Part shown: positions 43,095-51,770 of the stretch, in pieces | Layout of the letters: every line of letters begins with the position of its first letter | Numbering within the stretch: position 1 is the first letter of the stretch | Assembly: GCA_015060205.1 (NCBI GenBank) | Contig: SUYY01000005.1 | Location: 1 to 64,000, forward strand | DNA length: 64,000 bases | DNA from: Bacteroidales bacterium | GTDB taxonomy: Bacteria; Bacteroidota; Bacteroidia; Bacteroidales; UBA932 | Reading direction: 5' to 3' | Made by a program: the position numbers and the translations under genes | The notes under the pieces: model-generated | What the model was told of the DNA's origin: nothing | Seen by the model: the letters and a program-made list of their open reading frames with translations, nothing else | Database searches by the model: none

Positions 43095-44729
43095 ATGAAA
43101 GAAATAGAAATAACCACCAGACTCGGAAACGAACTTTCTGCAGACGAGATACAGACTGCAGCAGTCAAGGCGCTCGGCGTCTCTCCCAAAATTAAATCCC
43201 AACTCAAATACCGTATACTTCGCAGATCGATAGATGCCCGCAACGACATCCTGTACCGTTATAAGGTGGAGGTGGCAAAGCCGGAAGAGGTGATGGAAGA
43301 TTATGTCCTTGATGAGTACAAGGACGTAAGCAATGCCGAGCCTATTGTCATCATAGGTGCAGGTCCTGCAGGTATGTTTGCTGCATTGAAACTGCTCACC
43401 AGAGGGTTCAAGCCTGTGATTCTTGAGCGCGGAAAGGATGTGCATGCGCGAAAATTCGATATGGCGAAACTTTCCCGTGAGGGTGTTGTCAACCCCGATT
43501 CCAACTACTGTTTCGGAGAAGGTGGTGCCGGAACATTCTCAGACGGAAAACTCTATACACGTTCATCCAAACGTGGTGATATCCGTGAGGTCCTTCACCA
43601 GTTGGTGCGTTTCGGCGCAGATCCGTCCATCCTCATAGACGCTCATCCTCACATAGGTAGTGACAGGCTTCCGACAGTAGTGGAGAATATACGCAAATGC
43701 ATAGTCGAGCATGGCGGAGAGTATCATTTTGATTCGCGTGTCACAGACATCGTGAAGAAGGACGACGGCTCCTTTGACTTGACCGTAACCTCGACCACCC
43801 CTTCTGTCATGTCGACCACCCCATCTGTCATGTCGACCACCCCTTCTATCATGTCGAGTGCCCCTTCTGTCATGTCGAGCGAAGCCGAGACATCTACTCT
43901 CTATACTTCCCGCAAGGTTATTCTTGCCACAGGACACTCGGCCCGCGATATTTACGAACTGTTTGACCGTAAAGGATGGGAGATACAGTCAAAAGGATTT
44001 GCTCTTGGAGTGCGTGTGGAGCATCCGCAGTCACTGATCAACAAGATACAGTATCACGGCAAATATCAGCCGTATATGCCGACTGCGGAATATTCCTTCG
44101 TGACCCAGATCGAAGGAAGGGGAGTGTTCTCTTTCTGCATGTGCCCCGGCGGCATTCTCGTCCCTGCAGCCACTGCTCAGGGAGAACTTGTTCTCAACGG
44201 AATGTCCAATTCCCAAAGAAATTCAAAATGGGCCAATGCCGGAGTCGTGGTACAGATAGAACCGGAAGATTTTCCGGAATATGCCAAGCATGGTCCTCTT
44301 GCTCTGCTTCAGTTCCAGAAGGATATTGAACGAAAGATGTTCGAATATACCGGCTCGCTGAAGGCTCCGGCTCAGAGAATGATGGACTTCTGCCGCAGGA
44401 TACCGTCAAACGGACTTCCGCAGACGTCCTATCATCCGGGTGCTGAGAATGCTCCTTTGCACGAACTTCTGCCTGAACACGTTTCACTTCGTCTGAAATA
44501 TGCATTTCCTCAGATAGGCAACAAGAAGATGCATGGCTATTACACCAATGATGCTCTTCTTCTTGGAGTGGAGTCCAGGACGTCCTCTCCGGTAAGGATA
44601 CCGAGGGATAGTGAAACTCTTGAGCATGTGCAGGTTGCGGGACTTTACCCTTGTGGTGAAGGTGCTGGATATGCTGGAGGTATCGTGTCGTCCGCACTGG
44701 ATGGAATCAACTGTGCCTCAAAGATATAG
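43095..44729 (+). CDS. FAD-dependent dehydrogenase (COG2509) with in-frame repeat insertion
   Basis: A 544-residue flavoprotein. The N-terminal 85 residues are a small alpha/beta domain; then comes the FAD-binding motif PIVIIGAGPAGMFAALKLL (residue about 83), a central region FGEGGAGTFSDGKLYTRS, ILATGHSARDIYELF and the C-terminal FAD loop GLYPCGEGAGYAGGIVSSALDG. Electron partner and substrate are unknown. Residues 233-267 are five 7-residue repeats (STTPSVM three times, SSAPSVM, SSEAETS), an insert between two beta strands that derives from a repeated DNA element; the frame is kept, so the protein may still fold. Confidence 0.88.
   Translation: MKEIEITTRLGNELSADEIQTAAVKALGVSPKIKSQLKYRILRRSIDARNDILYRYKVEVAKPEEVMEDYVLDEYKDVSNAEPIVIIGAGPAGMFAALKLLTRGFKPVILERGKDVHARKFDMAKLSREGVVNPDSNYCFGEGGAGTFSDGKLYTRSSKRGDIREVLHQLVRFGADPSILIDAHPHIGSDRLPTVVENIRKCIVEHGGEYHFDSRVTDIVKKDDGSFDLTVTSTTPSVMSTTPSVMSTTPSIMSSAPSVMSSEAETSTLYTSRKVILATGHSARDIYELFDRKGWEIQSKGFALGVRVEHPQSLINKIQYHGKYQPYMPTAEYSFVTQIEGRGVFSFCMCPGGILVPAATAQGELVLNGMSNSQRNSKWANAGVVVQIEPEDFPEYAKHGPLALLQFQKDIERKMFEYTGSLKAPAQRMMDFCRRIPSNGLPQTSYHPGAENAPLHELLPEHVSLRLKYAFPQIGNKKMHGYYTNDALLLGVESRTSSPVRIPRDSETLEHVQVAGLYPCGEGAGYAGGIVSSALDGINCASKI
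43791..43895 (+). repeat. five 21-bp repeats inside the flavoprotein gene
   Basis: Units begin at 43791, 43812, 43833, 43854 and 43875. The last (TCGAGCGAAGCCGAGACATC) matches the common intergenic form GTCATGTCGAGCGAAGC...GAGACATCT. Total 105 bp, divisible by three. Confidence 0.85.
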
Positions 44730-44734
44730 ATACG

Positions 44735-44837
44735 AAAAAAGGGTAAGCGTATTACATCGCACCGCTACGACCTCCTACCCTTGCTACGGTCAAGTCCTGG
44801 GGGAATTCAGAGGGAGCTGGTCGTGTAAGACTTACCC
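44735..44837 (-). ncRNA. ffs: signal recognition particle RNA (small bacterial type)
   Basis: Transcribed from the minus strand: a consensus promoter stands just upstream and the sequence ends in TTACCC followed by six T. The ends pair (GGGTAAG/CTTACCC) and the body folds as one long hairpin (TTACA/TGTAA, CGACC/GGTCG, CTCC/GGAG). The apex reads CCCCAGG, a 10-nt loop region, then AGCAAGGG, the arrangement of SRP helix 8, with UGAC as a possible URRC-type tetraloop instead of GGAA. About 100 nt is the usual length for 4.5S RNA. The identification depends on fold and apex motif, not on a search. Confidence 0.72.
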
Positions 44838-44842
44838 GAGTG

Positions 44843-44873
44843 CAAATATACGGCGAAAAATTGTTTTTGCAAA
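44843..44873 (-). promoter_or_regulatory. promoter of SRP RNA
   Basis: Minus strand TTTG at 44873-44870, exactly 19 bp, then TATATTTG at 44850-44843; the RNA starts about 6 bp on. Full consensus. Confidence 0.85.
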
Positions 44874-44917
44874 ATTTCCGGCAGATTTTGGCTTACGCTG
44901 CCTTAAATCATAGAGTC

Positions 44918-45265
44918 ATGATAATCAAGTTTGACGAATCCAATCACACGGTTCTGCCTGCATTCAAAGGCGGAGAGAAAGAGTTTCAGGCAAATATGTT
45001 CTTTGATGGAACAAACCGGATATTCAAGGGTGTTCTTGTACCGGGAGCATCAATAGGAGTTCATAAGCATGAAGGAAACTGTGAGGTCATCTTCATTCTG
45101 AGCGGAAACGGAACTCTTTTGGAGCAGGCTCCGGATTCGGAACCTGCATATGTGAAGGTGAAGGAGGGGGACTGCCTCTATTGTCCTGAAGGACATACTC
45201 ACAGTCTTATGAACACGGCACAGGAGGAAGACCTTGTCTTCTACGCAGTTGTCGCAAATCAGTAG
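44918..45265 (+). CDS. small cupin-domain protein
   Basis: A 115-residue single-domain cupin. Metal-ligand motif GVHKHEGNCEVIFILSGNGTL (quoted in two parts: VHKHEGNCEV and SGNGTLLE) is followed by the second motif CLYCPEGHTHSLMNT. Such proteins bind a metal and a small ligand; the function is not predictable. The frame opens at 44840 but that part covers the SRP promoter, so ATG 44918 was chosen. It converges with the DUF4250 gene 3 bp away. Confidence 0.85.
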   Translation: MIIKFDESNHTVLPAFKGGEKEFQANMFFDGTNRIFKGVLVPGASIGVHKHEGNCEVIFILSGNGTLLEQAPDSEPAYVKVKEGDCLYCPEGHTHSLMNTAQEEDLVFYAVVANQ

Positions 45266-45268
45266 ACC

Positions 45269-45448
45269 CTACCAGAATCTCCTGTTTTCTTCGCTATATT
45301 CATAACCGGCCTTTTGGAGCCTTTCCTCAAGGTCGGCACGGTCGATTTCCATATCTTCACATAATTCATCCAGTGAAGTGTAAAAATCCCTCAGTTTCAT
45401 GTTGATGAGACTGAGGAGCATTGTGGTGTCTTCTGGCAGAGTTTTCAT
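45269..45448 (-). CDS. DUF4250 small protein
   Basis: A 59-residue protein beginning MKTLPEDTTMLLSLINMKLR and ending in GYEYSEENRRFW. It matches the pattern of DUF4250 (P-x-D-x-NMLLS-x-VN-x-KLRD, then a paired-helix region with LEELC and a terminal Y-x-x-x-x-N-x-F). Function unknown. Its -7 element is at 45477-45470, divergent from the sensor gene. Confidence 0.8.
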   Translation of the reverse strand: MKTLPEDTTMLLSLINMKLRDFYTSLDELCEDMEIDRADLEERLQKAGYEYSEENRRFW

Positions 45449-45469
45449 ATCATTAATAGTTCAGCATTG

Positions 45470-45499
45470 CAAAGTTAACCAAAAAGTTTGCTAAATTTG
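45470..45499. promoter_or_regulatory. divergent DUF4250/sensor -7 elements
   Basis: Minus strand TAACTTTG at 45477-45470 for DUF4250; plus strand TAAATTTG at 45492-45499 for the hybrid sensor. The two promoters are interleaved in about 30 bp. Confidence 0.5.
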
Positions 45500-45530
45500 T
45501 GGAGTTTGACCTAATATATATTTGAAACCG

Positions 45531-46292
45531 ATGAACAGACTATGCGTGCTTATGATTCTGCTTGCATGCGTCGGATGCGTATGCGAGAGATCCTCTGACA
45601 CTTATGACGAGGATTTCGTCAGGCAGGTGGATTCCATTGTAAATGCAGACAGGAGTATTGATTCCCTTGTTGTCGTTCTTGAAAGATTCGAGGAGGACGG
45701 CAATGAATATGGCATAGTTGCATCTTGCCGCGAATTGGGACGCTCCTACAGAAATGCAAGCATGTTCTCCGAGGCCCTCGACATCCATAAGAAAGGACTT
45801 TCACATGCACAGGAATTAAAGGATACCATATCGATCATTCAGGCTCTGAACAATATAGGAACCGATTTCCGCAGGATGGGCATACTTGATGAAGCCTCTG
45901 ATTACCATTATCAGGCTCTCGGATGCAGCAGTGTCTACAGCGACACCACGAGTCAGATAGCAATCAAAAACAGGGTCATCTCTCTCAACGGGATAGGAAA
46001 TGTTCATCTGAGTCTGGGTAATCATGAGGTTGCCGAAACCGTTTTCAGACAGGCATTGGCAGGAGAGGCATCTCTCGGAAGTTTTTTGGGACAGGCCATC
46101 AATTATGCGAATATCGGTGCCATATTGGAGAGTAGGGGACAGATCGATTCTGCAAGGTATTATTATTCGGAGTCATTGAGGTGCAATATGGAGGCCGGCT
46201 CGATCTGGGGATCTCTCTTTGTCATACGTATTTCGGCAGGCTTTATGAAAATGAGGGCCGCTTTGATGATGCTGTCAGGGAATATAAGATAG
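45531..46292 (+). CDS. hybrid two-component sensor, N-terminal TPR part (before frameshift)
   Basis: This frame encodes a lipoprotein-like signal (VLMILLACVGC) and at least four TPR units (residues about 60-225, for example GRSYRNASMFSEALDIHKKG and ALNNIGTDFRRMGILDEASD). It breaks near 46200: the TPR sequence continues in the next frame (LGISLCHTYFGRLYENEG) in the ORF at 46181-48331, while this frame drifts into SLFVIRISAGFMKM and stops. One missing base near 46190-46205 restores a single protein of about 930 residues. It is either a recent mutation or an assembly error. The TPR region should be periplasmic and bind a protein or peptide signal. Confidence 0.8.
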   Translation: MNRLCVLMILLACVGCVCERSSDTYDEDFVRQVDSIVNADRSIDSLVVVLERFEEDGNEYGIVASCRELGRSYRNASMFSEALDIHKKGLSHAQELKDTISIIQALNNIGTDFRRMGILDEASDYHYQALGCSSVYSDTTSQIAIKNRVISLNGIGNVHLSLGNHEVAETVFRQALAGEASLGSFLGQAINYANIGAILESRGQIDSARYYYSESLRCNMEAGSIWGSLFVIRISAGFMKMRAALMMLSGNIR

Positions 46293-48331
46293 CATATGAG
46301 ATAATGTCCGGCAGCAAGGATAAATGGCATTGGCTTGAATCATGTCTGGCACTTTCCCGGGTATATGCTGCCGATTCAAGAATCTCTCTTGCCCGCAGAT
46401 ATCTCTCCGAGGCCAAGGCAGTGGCTGAAAAGATAAATTCGGCGGAACATCTGACAGAGGTCTACAGGCAGGAGTATAATATTGAAAGGGAACTTGCTAA
46501 CTATCGGAAGGCACTTGATGCCTACATCAAGAGCAGCGAATATGGCCGTCAGGTGACCAATGAGAAGAACCTGACCCATATGCAGAATGTCAGGGTAAGA
46601 TATGAACGGGAAAGAAAGGCTGCTGAAATATCTCACCTGCACCAGACCTGGCAGACTGAAAAGCACAGCAGGAACATCATTCTGATCACGGTCATCGTTT
46701 CTCTTGTCTTGTCACTGATAACGATAGCATTTCTTATCTATATCATCTACCTCCGTTCCAAGAATCAGAAGATGATGAAGGAAATAGAGCGTACACGCAC
46801 AAATTTCTTCACTAACATCACACATGAGTTCCGCACTCCTCTGACCATCATCATTTCTGCGGCTCAGGACATACAGGTGAGAAACAGGGCAGACAAGACC
46901 CTTCAGAGGGATTCTACGGACATCATATGTCATGGAAAGGTACTTCTTGATCTTGTGAATCAGATTCTTGATATCGCCAAGATATCATCAGGTCTTGCCG
47001 TGACCCCTAAATGGAAGAGGGGAGATGTCATAGGCTTCATTACGATGATTTGCGAAGGACATCTCAAATATGCGGAACGAAAGGATCTGCGTATAGTCTA
47101 TGGCTTCGATGTCGAGCGTCTCGAGATGGACTTCATTCCTTCATATATGATACGTATAGTTCAGAATCTTCTGTCCAATGCGATAAAATTCTCCTATCCC
47201 GGATCAGATATTCTTGTGTCGGTTAAGGTCGTTCCTTCGTTGGAGGGCAAGTCCATGCAGTTATATGTGTGCGATACGGGTGTCGGCATGACGCAGGAAC
47301 AGAAGGACGTGATATTCATGCCGTTCTATCAGGCCCATGATGACACACGTAATATCGGAAGCGGAGTCGGCCTTTCTCTTGTCAAACTCACTGCAGAGGC
47401 GATGGGCGGCAAGGTGGAGGTGCATTCTTATCCATCCAAAGGCTCTGTCTTCATCGTTACAATTCCTATAAGGGAGTCTGAGGAAATTCCGGAATTGGTG
47501 GACCCTGAGAACTATTCCATAGATTTTGCAGATTCGGAGTCCTTGACACCTGCTGATGATGAATCTTCCAACACAGATGCTCCGCGCATACTTATCGTCG
47601 AGGATACTCCTGATGTTGCAAGATGGCAGATGCGCCAATTGAATCCTGAATATAATTTCTATTTTGCATCAGACGGAGAGGAGGGAATCAATAAGGCTAT
47701 GGATATAGTGCCTGATCTGGTCATTACGGATATCATGATGCCTCTTATGGACGGTTATGAACTGTGCAGAAGGATCCGCTCATCCGAACTTCTTGGCCAT
47801 ATCCCGGTGATAATGGTTACTGCCAAGGCTTCTCATGAAGACAAGATACGCGGAATAGAAGCGGGCGCTGATGCCTATATGGAAAAGCCTTTCCATCCTG
47901 ATGAACTTTCGGTGAGGGTGGTGAAACTTCTGGAGCAGCGTCAGATGCTTCGCAGAAAATTCTCGGAATCTCCAGACGGCTTTGATAAGATTCCGGATGA
48001 AATGTCTTTCTCCGACAAAGCATTCGTTGATAAACTGTCTTCTGTGATTCACGAGCAGATATCAAGCGGCAGTCTTGACTATGAGAATCTGGCCTCCGAG
48101 TTTTGCGTAGGCAAGACCCAACTGAACAGGAAAGTCAAGGCGATCACAGGTTATACCACTACCGAGTTCATCCTGCAGATCCGCATCTCCATGGCAAAAC
48201 AACTGCTTGTAAAGACTGATTACTCCATCGGTGACATTGCTTTGCGCATCGGAATGGAGGATGTCGCATACTTCAGTTCTCTCTTTAAAAAATCCACGGG
48301 AAAGACCCCTACGGCATTCAGAAACAGGTGA
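46181..48331 (+). CDS. hybrid two-component sensor, C-terminal kinase-receiver-AraC part
   Basis: Continuation after the frameshift. Visible in order: last TPRs (to about residue 125), a membrane helix (ILITVIVSLVLSLITIAFLIY), HisKA with FFTNITHEFRTPLTII, HATPase_c (NLLSNAIKFSY, GSGVGLSLVKL), a receiver (ILIVEDTPDVARWQ, phospho-Asp in LVITDIMMPLMDGYE) and an AraC-type DNA-binding domain (IGDIALRIGMEDVAYFSSLFKKSTG). The one-piece sensor-kinase-regulator layout is typical of Bacteroidetes. The probable target is the set of exported proteins immediately downstream (48445-53587). If the shift is real the kinase part could only be made from an internal start and would lack the signal peptide. Confidence 0.88.
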   Translation: MQYGGRLDLGISLCHTYFGRLYENEGRFDDAVREYKIAYEIMSGSKDKWHWLESCLALSRVYAADSRISLARRYLSEAKAVAEKINSAEHLTEVYRQEYNIERELANYRKALDAYIKSSEYGRQVTNEKNLTHMQNVRVRYERERKAAEISHLHQTWQTEKHSRNIILITVIVSLVLSLITIAFLIYIIYLRSKNQKMMKEIERTRTNFFTNITHEFRTPLTIIISAAQDIQVRNRADKTLQRDSTDIICHGKVLLDLVNQILDIAKISSGLAVTPKWKRGDVIGFITMICEGHLKYAERKDLRIVYGFDVERLEMDFIPSYMIRIVQNLLSNAIKFSYPGSDILVSVKVVPSLEGKSMQLYVCDTGVGMTQEQKDVIFMPFYQAHDDTRNIGSGVGLSLVKLTAEAMGGKVEVHSYPSKGSVFIVTIPIRESEEIPELVDPENYSIDFADSESLTPADDESSNTDAPRILIVEDTPDVARWQMRQLNPEYNFYFASDGEEGINKAMDIVPDLVITDIMMPLMDGYELCRRIRSSELLGHIPVIMVTAKASHEDKIRGIEAGADAYMEKPFHPDELSVRVVKLLEQRQMLRRKFSESPDGFDKIPDEMSFSDKAFVDKLSSVIHEQISSGSLDYENLASEFCVGKTQLNRKVKAITGYTTTEFILQIRISMAKQLLVKTDYSIGDIALRIGMEDVAYFSSLFKKSTGKTPTAFRNR

Positions 48332-48444
48332 TAATGTCGTTATCTTTATAAAACATGTCGTTCTTTTCATAGCGGTTCGCCTTCTGCAGGGCTATTTTTG
48401 TGTTTGTCATTACGATAGATAAACACAACTAAATCACAAACGTT

Positions 48445-49455
48445 ATGAAAAGATTATTATTTGCCTTTATGGCAGTTGTTCTGCTGTTTTCAGCATGTAA
48501 GAAAGATGATTCTGCCGCTGACTATCAGTTTGAAGGATGTCAGTGGATTACAGAGGAAGAGGAAGCCGATGGCGATTTCCCTGCATATAAGGTCCTTTTT
48601 GACGTAGGCTTGAAATCCGGAGCAGGCAAGTTCACCATGGCCATGCTCATGATGGATGATATGGGTCCTTTACATGAGGGCGACCTGGTACTTGTTTCCC
48701 AAGATTCCTATACATATGACAAGTCTAAGAAGGAGTTTGCTGATGGCACAGGCTCTGCTACCATCAAATTCCTTTCAAAGAATATGATCAAACTTTCTTT
48801 CGATGGAGTTGACATGGTCTTCACAAAAGTTGACAAGCCATATTCTCTGTCTGATTTGATTGATCCTGACGAATTGTTCAAGCCTGAGGACTTCGAGGTT
48901 GTTCCGTCGAAGGATTCCGACTGGGCGGGAGGAAGCATCACGTTTACAGCAAACAGAACCATCAAGAGTCTGACATACGATGTTCTTACTGATGGAGTCA
49001 CTGAGCAGGATATCTGCAAGACGACCCTTACCGGTGAGACTCTCGTTCTCGGTCAGTATGTAGGTGCAGGTTCTGCATTGGCTGACTGTGAAATCCAGAT
49101 CAAGGCAGCAGACGAAGAGGGTAATGAAACAACATGCATCGTTACATCCAGAGCATGGAGACCTGCTGTCTATACTGAATATAAAGGTGAATACACGCAG
49201 GACCACCTTGACAACGGATGGTCAAGAGGTCAGGAATGCTGGCTCGGCGCACTCTGTGCTGATGGAGAAGTGCCATACGACGGTGAAACAGACTCGTTTG
49301 GAGGAATATCTTATACCGTTCCTGATTTTATGGATGCATTTGGCAGCAAGGCTAATAAAGTCGGCTACGATACTCCTAATGATAATATCTCGGGAACGAT
49401 AACATATTCTTACGGTGCCCTTTCATTTGAATTGATAATCGATATCGACCGCTAA
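48445..49455 (+). CDS. hypothetical lipoprotein
   Basis: A 336-residue protein with a lipoprotein signal (FAFMAVVLLFSACKKDD, acylated Cys near residue 18). The rest is beta-rich and has no family that I can name. A -7 element TATTTTTG at 48393-48400 lies upstream. It is the first of a plus-strand series of exported proteins after the sensor gene and ends 2 bp before the Ig-like protein, so it is co-transcribed with it. Confidence 0.7.
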   Translation: MKRLLFAFMAVVLLFSACKKDDSAADYQFEGCQWITEEEEADGDFPAYKVLFDVGLKSGAGKFTMAMLMMDDMGPLHEGDLVLVSQDSYTYDKSKKEFADGTGSATIKFLSKNMIKLSFDGVDMVFTKVDKPYSLSDLIDPDELFKPEDFEVVPSKDSDWAGGSITFTANRTIKSLTYDVLTDGVTEQDICKTTLTGETLVLGQYVGAGSALADCEIQIKAADEEGNETTCIVTSRAWRPAVYTEYKGEYTQDHLDNGWSRGQECWLGALCADGEVPYDGETDSFGGISYTVPDFMDAFGSKANKVGYDTPNDNISGTITYSYGALSFELIIDIDR

Positions 49456-49457
49456 CC

Positions 49458-51236
49458 ATGACTCGTCGGAATATATTATCATTTATTTTACTTTCTCTGA
49501 CATCCCTCCTTTCAGGATTTCTTTTGAATTCCTGTCAGGAGAAGGATGTTGTGGAGGTAACCGAAATTGTCTTCACGAATCTGTCTACAGGCAAAAAGAC
49601 CCTTACAGTAGGCGAAGAATTCAAGATCAAGTGGGTTGTAGTGCCTGAACAACTTCAGGAGACGGCAGAAATCTTCTGGGAGACAAGCGACAGGAAGGTA
49701 GCCAAAATCAAAAAAGGTGTAATCGAGGCAACAGGTCCCGGTGAGGCTACCATTACCGCTACCTCTGGCAAGGCAAAGACTTCCGTACTCGTGAAGGTGG
49801 ACGCCGTGCAGGTCGAGTCACTTGAATTTCCTCATTTTATACAGGTCTATCAGGATGCTACAGTCGAGGTGAAATTCAACAATGTCGAGCCTGAAGATGC
49901 GTCATTGACTACAGTTGAATGGGAAGTGGAGACATATGAATCAGGTGGCGATGCTACTGTTGAAGCGGATGTCGATTGTATCTATGTTACGGGTATAGAG
50001 GAAGGAATTGTGACGCTCTATGGTCGTGTGGACGGTGTGGACATCGGACATTGTGAGATCGAAATCAGGAAAAGAATACCGGTTGAGTCAGTGACTGTCA
50101 CACTCTCCAAGTCGAGTGTGCAATTTGGCGAGAGTCTGACTGTTTCCACATATGTCAGTCCGTCCAATGCATCACTGAAGGACGTCAATATCACTTGCAG
50201 CCCTGCTTCCTATGTTACAGTAGAGGGTAATACCATTACAGCAGGCGAGACTGCCGGAATGGTTACTGTATATGCTATGGCTGACGGAGTTACCGGCTCC
50301 GCCGAGTTTGAGATTGTCCCTCCTCCTCTGGAACTGACAATTGAGGGTAGTGACTTGAAGTACTACAATTTTCTCTCTCCGGATGGTAGTTTGGAAGATT
50401 ACCCTGAGTCTGCTCAATTGACTCTGAAGGCCAATTATGATATTGACCTTTCCTCTGCAGTTTGGAAATCCTCAAATCCGGCAATTGTAAGTGTTGATGC
50501 CAACGGCCTTGTCAAAGGTGTCGGGCACGGATGGGCAATAATTTCTGCTACTGTTGATGGTGTGGAAGAGTCTATCATAGTTCGTTCTGTGATGAAATCA
50601 TCGTTATCTTTATGTATTTACGAATATAACGGTGCCGGTGATACGAAGATTCGTTTGACTTCCCTTCAGGCTCCTTACAATTTTATTGGTGCCTATTGCG
50701 CCGACCCGGCATTCTTTAATGATCCGGATAGATACTCGATGGATCGTATTTATAAAAACATTCAGATATCATCATGCACGGGTCCTTTCACAGCCCATAT
50801 GGAAGGTGAGTATCTGGTGGTAAATGCTTCCTCAGCCGGTACGGGATCAATCACCTTGTCTATTCCAGGTGGTAAGAGCCTCAATGTTCCTATCACAATG
50901 AAAATTACCTCTCTGACATTCATCGGACACGAGTCGGGCAAAAATTACGGCACAGTTCAGAAAGGAGGTAGTTTGACGATTACAAGAGAAGATTCGGATC
51001 CGAGAGAGGGATATTCGAGTTTTGAAGCAATTGAAGTATGGCGCAATGTCGGATCGAGCAAAGATGACACGTCATTGTATGATAGGGGTTTTCTTTCTTG
51101 GGAGAGCAACATCACGACGGGAGATCCTTTCGATTATGGCTATCTGGTAAGAAAAACTGGTACCCATGTCATAAAACTTAAAGAATTCGACCCTGATTTC
51201 ACCGTCACTTTGACAATCGCTCAGAAATACAATTAA
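49458..51236 (+). CDS. exported protein with repeated Ig-like (BIG2) domains
   Basis: A 592-residue lipoprotein (signal LLSGFLLNSCQ, Cys near residue 26). At least three BIG2-type units can be seen: residues about 34-112 (TVGEEFKIKWVVVPEQ ... ETSDRKVAKIKKGVIEATGPGEATITAT), about 210-285 and about 320-375 (WKSSNPAIVSVDANGLVKGVGHG). Such domains serve as spacers or binding modules of surface proteins. The C-terminal 200 residues are not assigned. It is in the middle of the exported-protein unit. Confidence 0.82.
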   Translation: MTRRNILSFILLSLTSLLSGFLLNSCQEKDVVEVTEIVFTNLSTGKKTLTVGEEFKIKWVVVPEQLQETAEIFWETSDRKVAKIKKGVIEATGPGEATITATSGKAKTSVLVKVDAVQVESLEFPHFIQVYQDATVEVKFNNVEPEDASLTTVEWEVETYESGGDATVEADVDCIYVTGIEEGIVTLYGRVDGVDIGHCEIEIRKRIPVESVTVTLSKSSVQFGESLTVSTYVSPSNASLKDVNITCSPASYVTVEGNTITAGETAGMVTVYAMADGVTGSAEFEIVPPPLELTIEGSDLKYYNFLSPDGSLEDYPESAQLTLKANYDIDLSSAVWKSSNPAIVSVDANGLVKGVGHGWAIISATVDGVEESIIVRSVMKSSLSLCIYEYNGAGDTKIRLTSLQAPYNFIGAYCADPAFFNDPDRYSMDRIYKNIQISSCTGPFTAHMEGEYLVVNASSAGTGSITLSIPGGKSLNVPITMKITSLTFIGHESGKNYGTVQKGGSLTITREDSDPREGYSSFEAIEVWRNVGSSKDDTSLYDRGFLSWESNITTGDPFDYGYLVRKTGTHVIKLKEFDPDFTVTLTIAQKYN

Positions 51237-51247
51237 AACATAAAATC

Positions 51248-51748
51248 ATGAAAAAGACATTTATTTTCGTTTGCCTGTCGGCACTCGTGCTTTCGCTGAC
51301 AGGATGTGTAAAACAGACAGATCTCAGTACAGATACTCTTCCGGTCAGCGTTACAGTTACCGGATATGTAAGATATGTGGCACTTGACAAGGATCTCAAG
51401 CCTGAAGACCCGGAAATCGTTGATAAAGGACACCTTGTGAATATCTATTACGGTATTCCTGATGAAAAGGGCAATGTGGCATATGCTCTGAAGACTGTTG
51501 AAGTCAATGCTGATGCTTTCTTTAAGACCACTTTGGGCTGTCCTGTGGGCAAGACACTGAAAGTAAAGGCTCAGTCGTCGATGTATGGCGATTCATACTG
51601 TGCGAATGAAGAAGGCAAGAAGGTAAGTTGCGAGGCTTATTTCTTCGGAGAGATAGAGACGACTGTCGCTTGCGGATCTTCGCATTGCTTCAAGTTGGAT
51701 ATGGCACCGGTTGCTAATGTCGGAGATGACAACCTGATTCAGAAATAG
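51248..51748 (+). CDS. hypothetical lipoprotein
   Basis: A 166-residue protein with a lipoprotein signal (FVCLSALVLSLTGCVKQT, Cys at about residue 19) and a beta-sandwich-like body (VSVTVTGYVRYVALDKD, VNIYYGIPDEKG). No family is recognised. It lies 11 bp after the Ig-like protein gene and 22 bp before the barrel-like protein gene. Confidence 0.7.
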   Translation: MKKTFIFVCLSALVLSLTGCVKQTDLSTDTLPVSVTVTGYVRYVALDKDLKPEDPEIVDKGHLVNIYYGIPDEKGNVAYALKTVEVNADAFFKTTLGCPVGKTLKVKAQSSMYGDSYCANEEGKKVSCEAYFFGEIETTVACGSSHCFKLDMAPVANVGDDNLIQK

Positions 51749-51770
51749 TCATCCTGTAAACCTGTAGATT

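Noticed and set aside
43563..43937. Minus-strand frame with RHDRRGG repeats
   Set aside because: It is the reverse reading of the 21-bp repeats in the flavoprotein gene, a shadow.
44741..44837. SRP-like RNA on the plus strand
   Set aside because: The hairpin reads well in both directions, but the consensus promoter and T run both belong to the minus strand.
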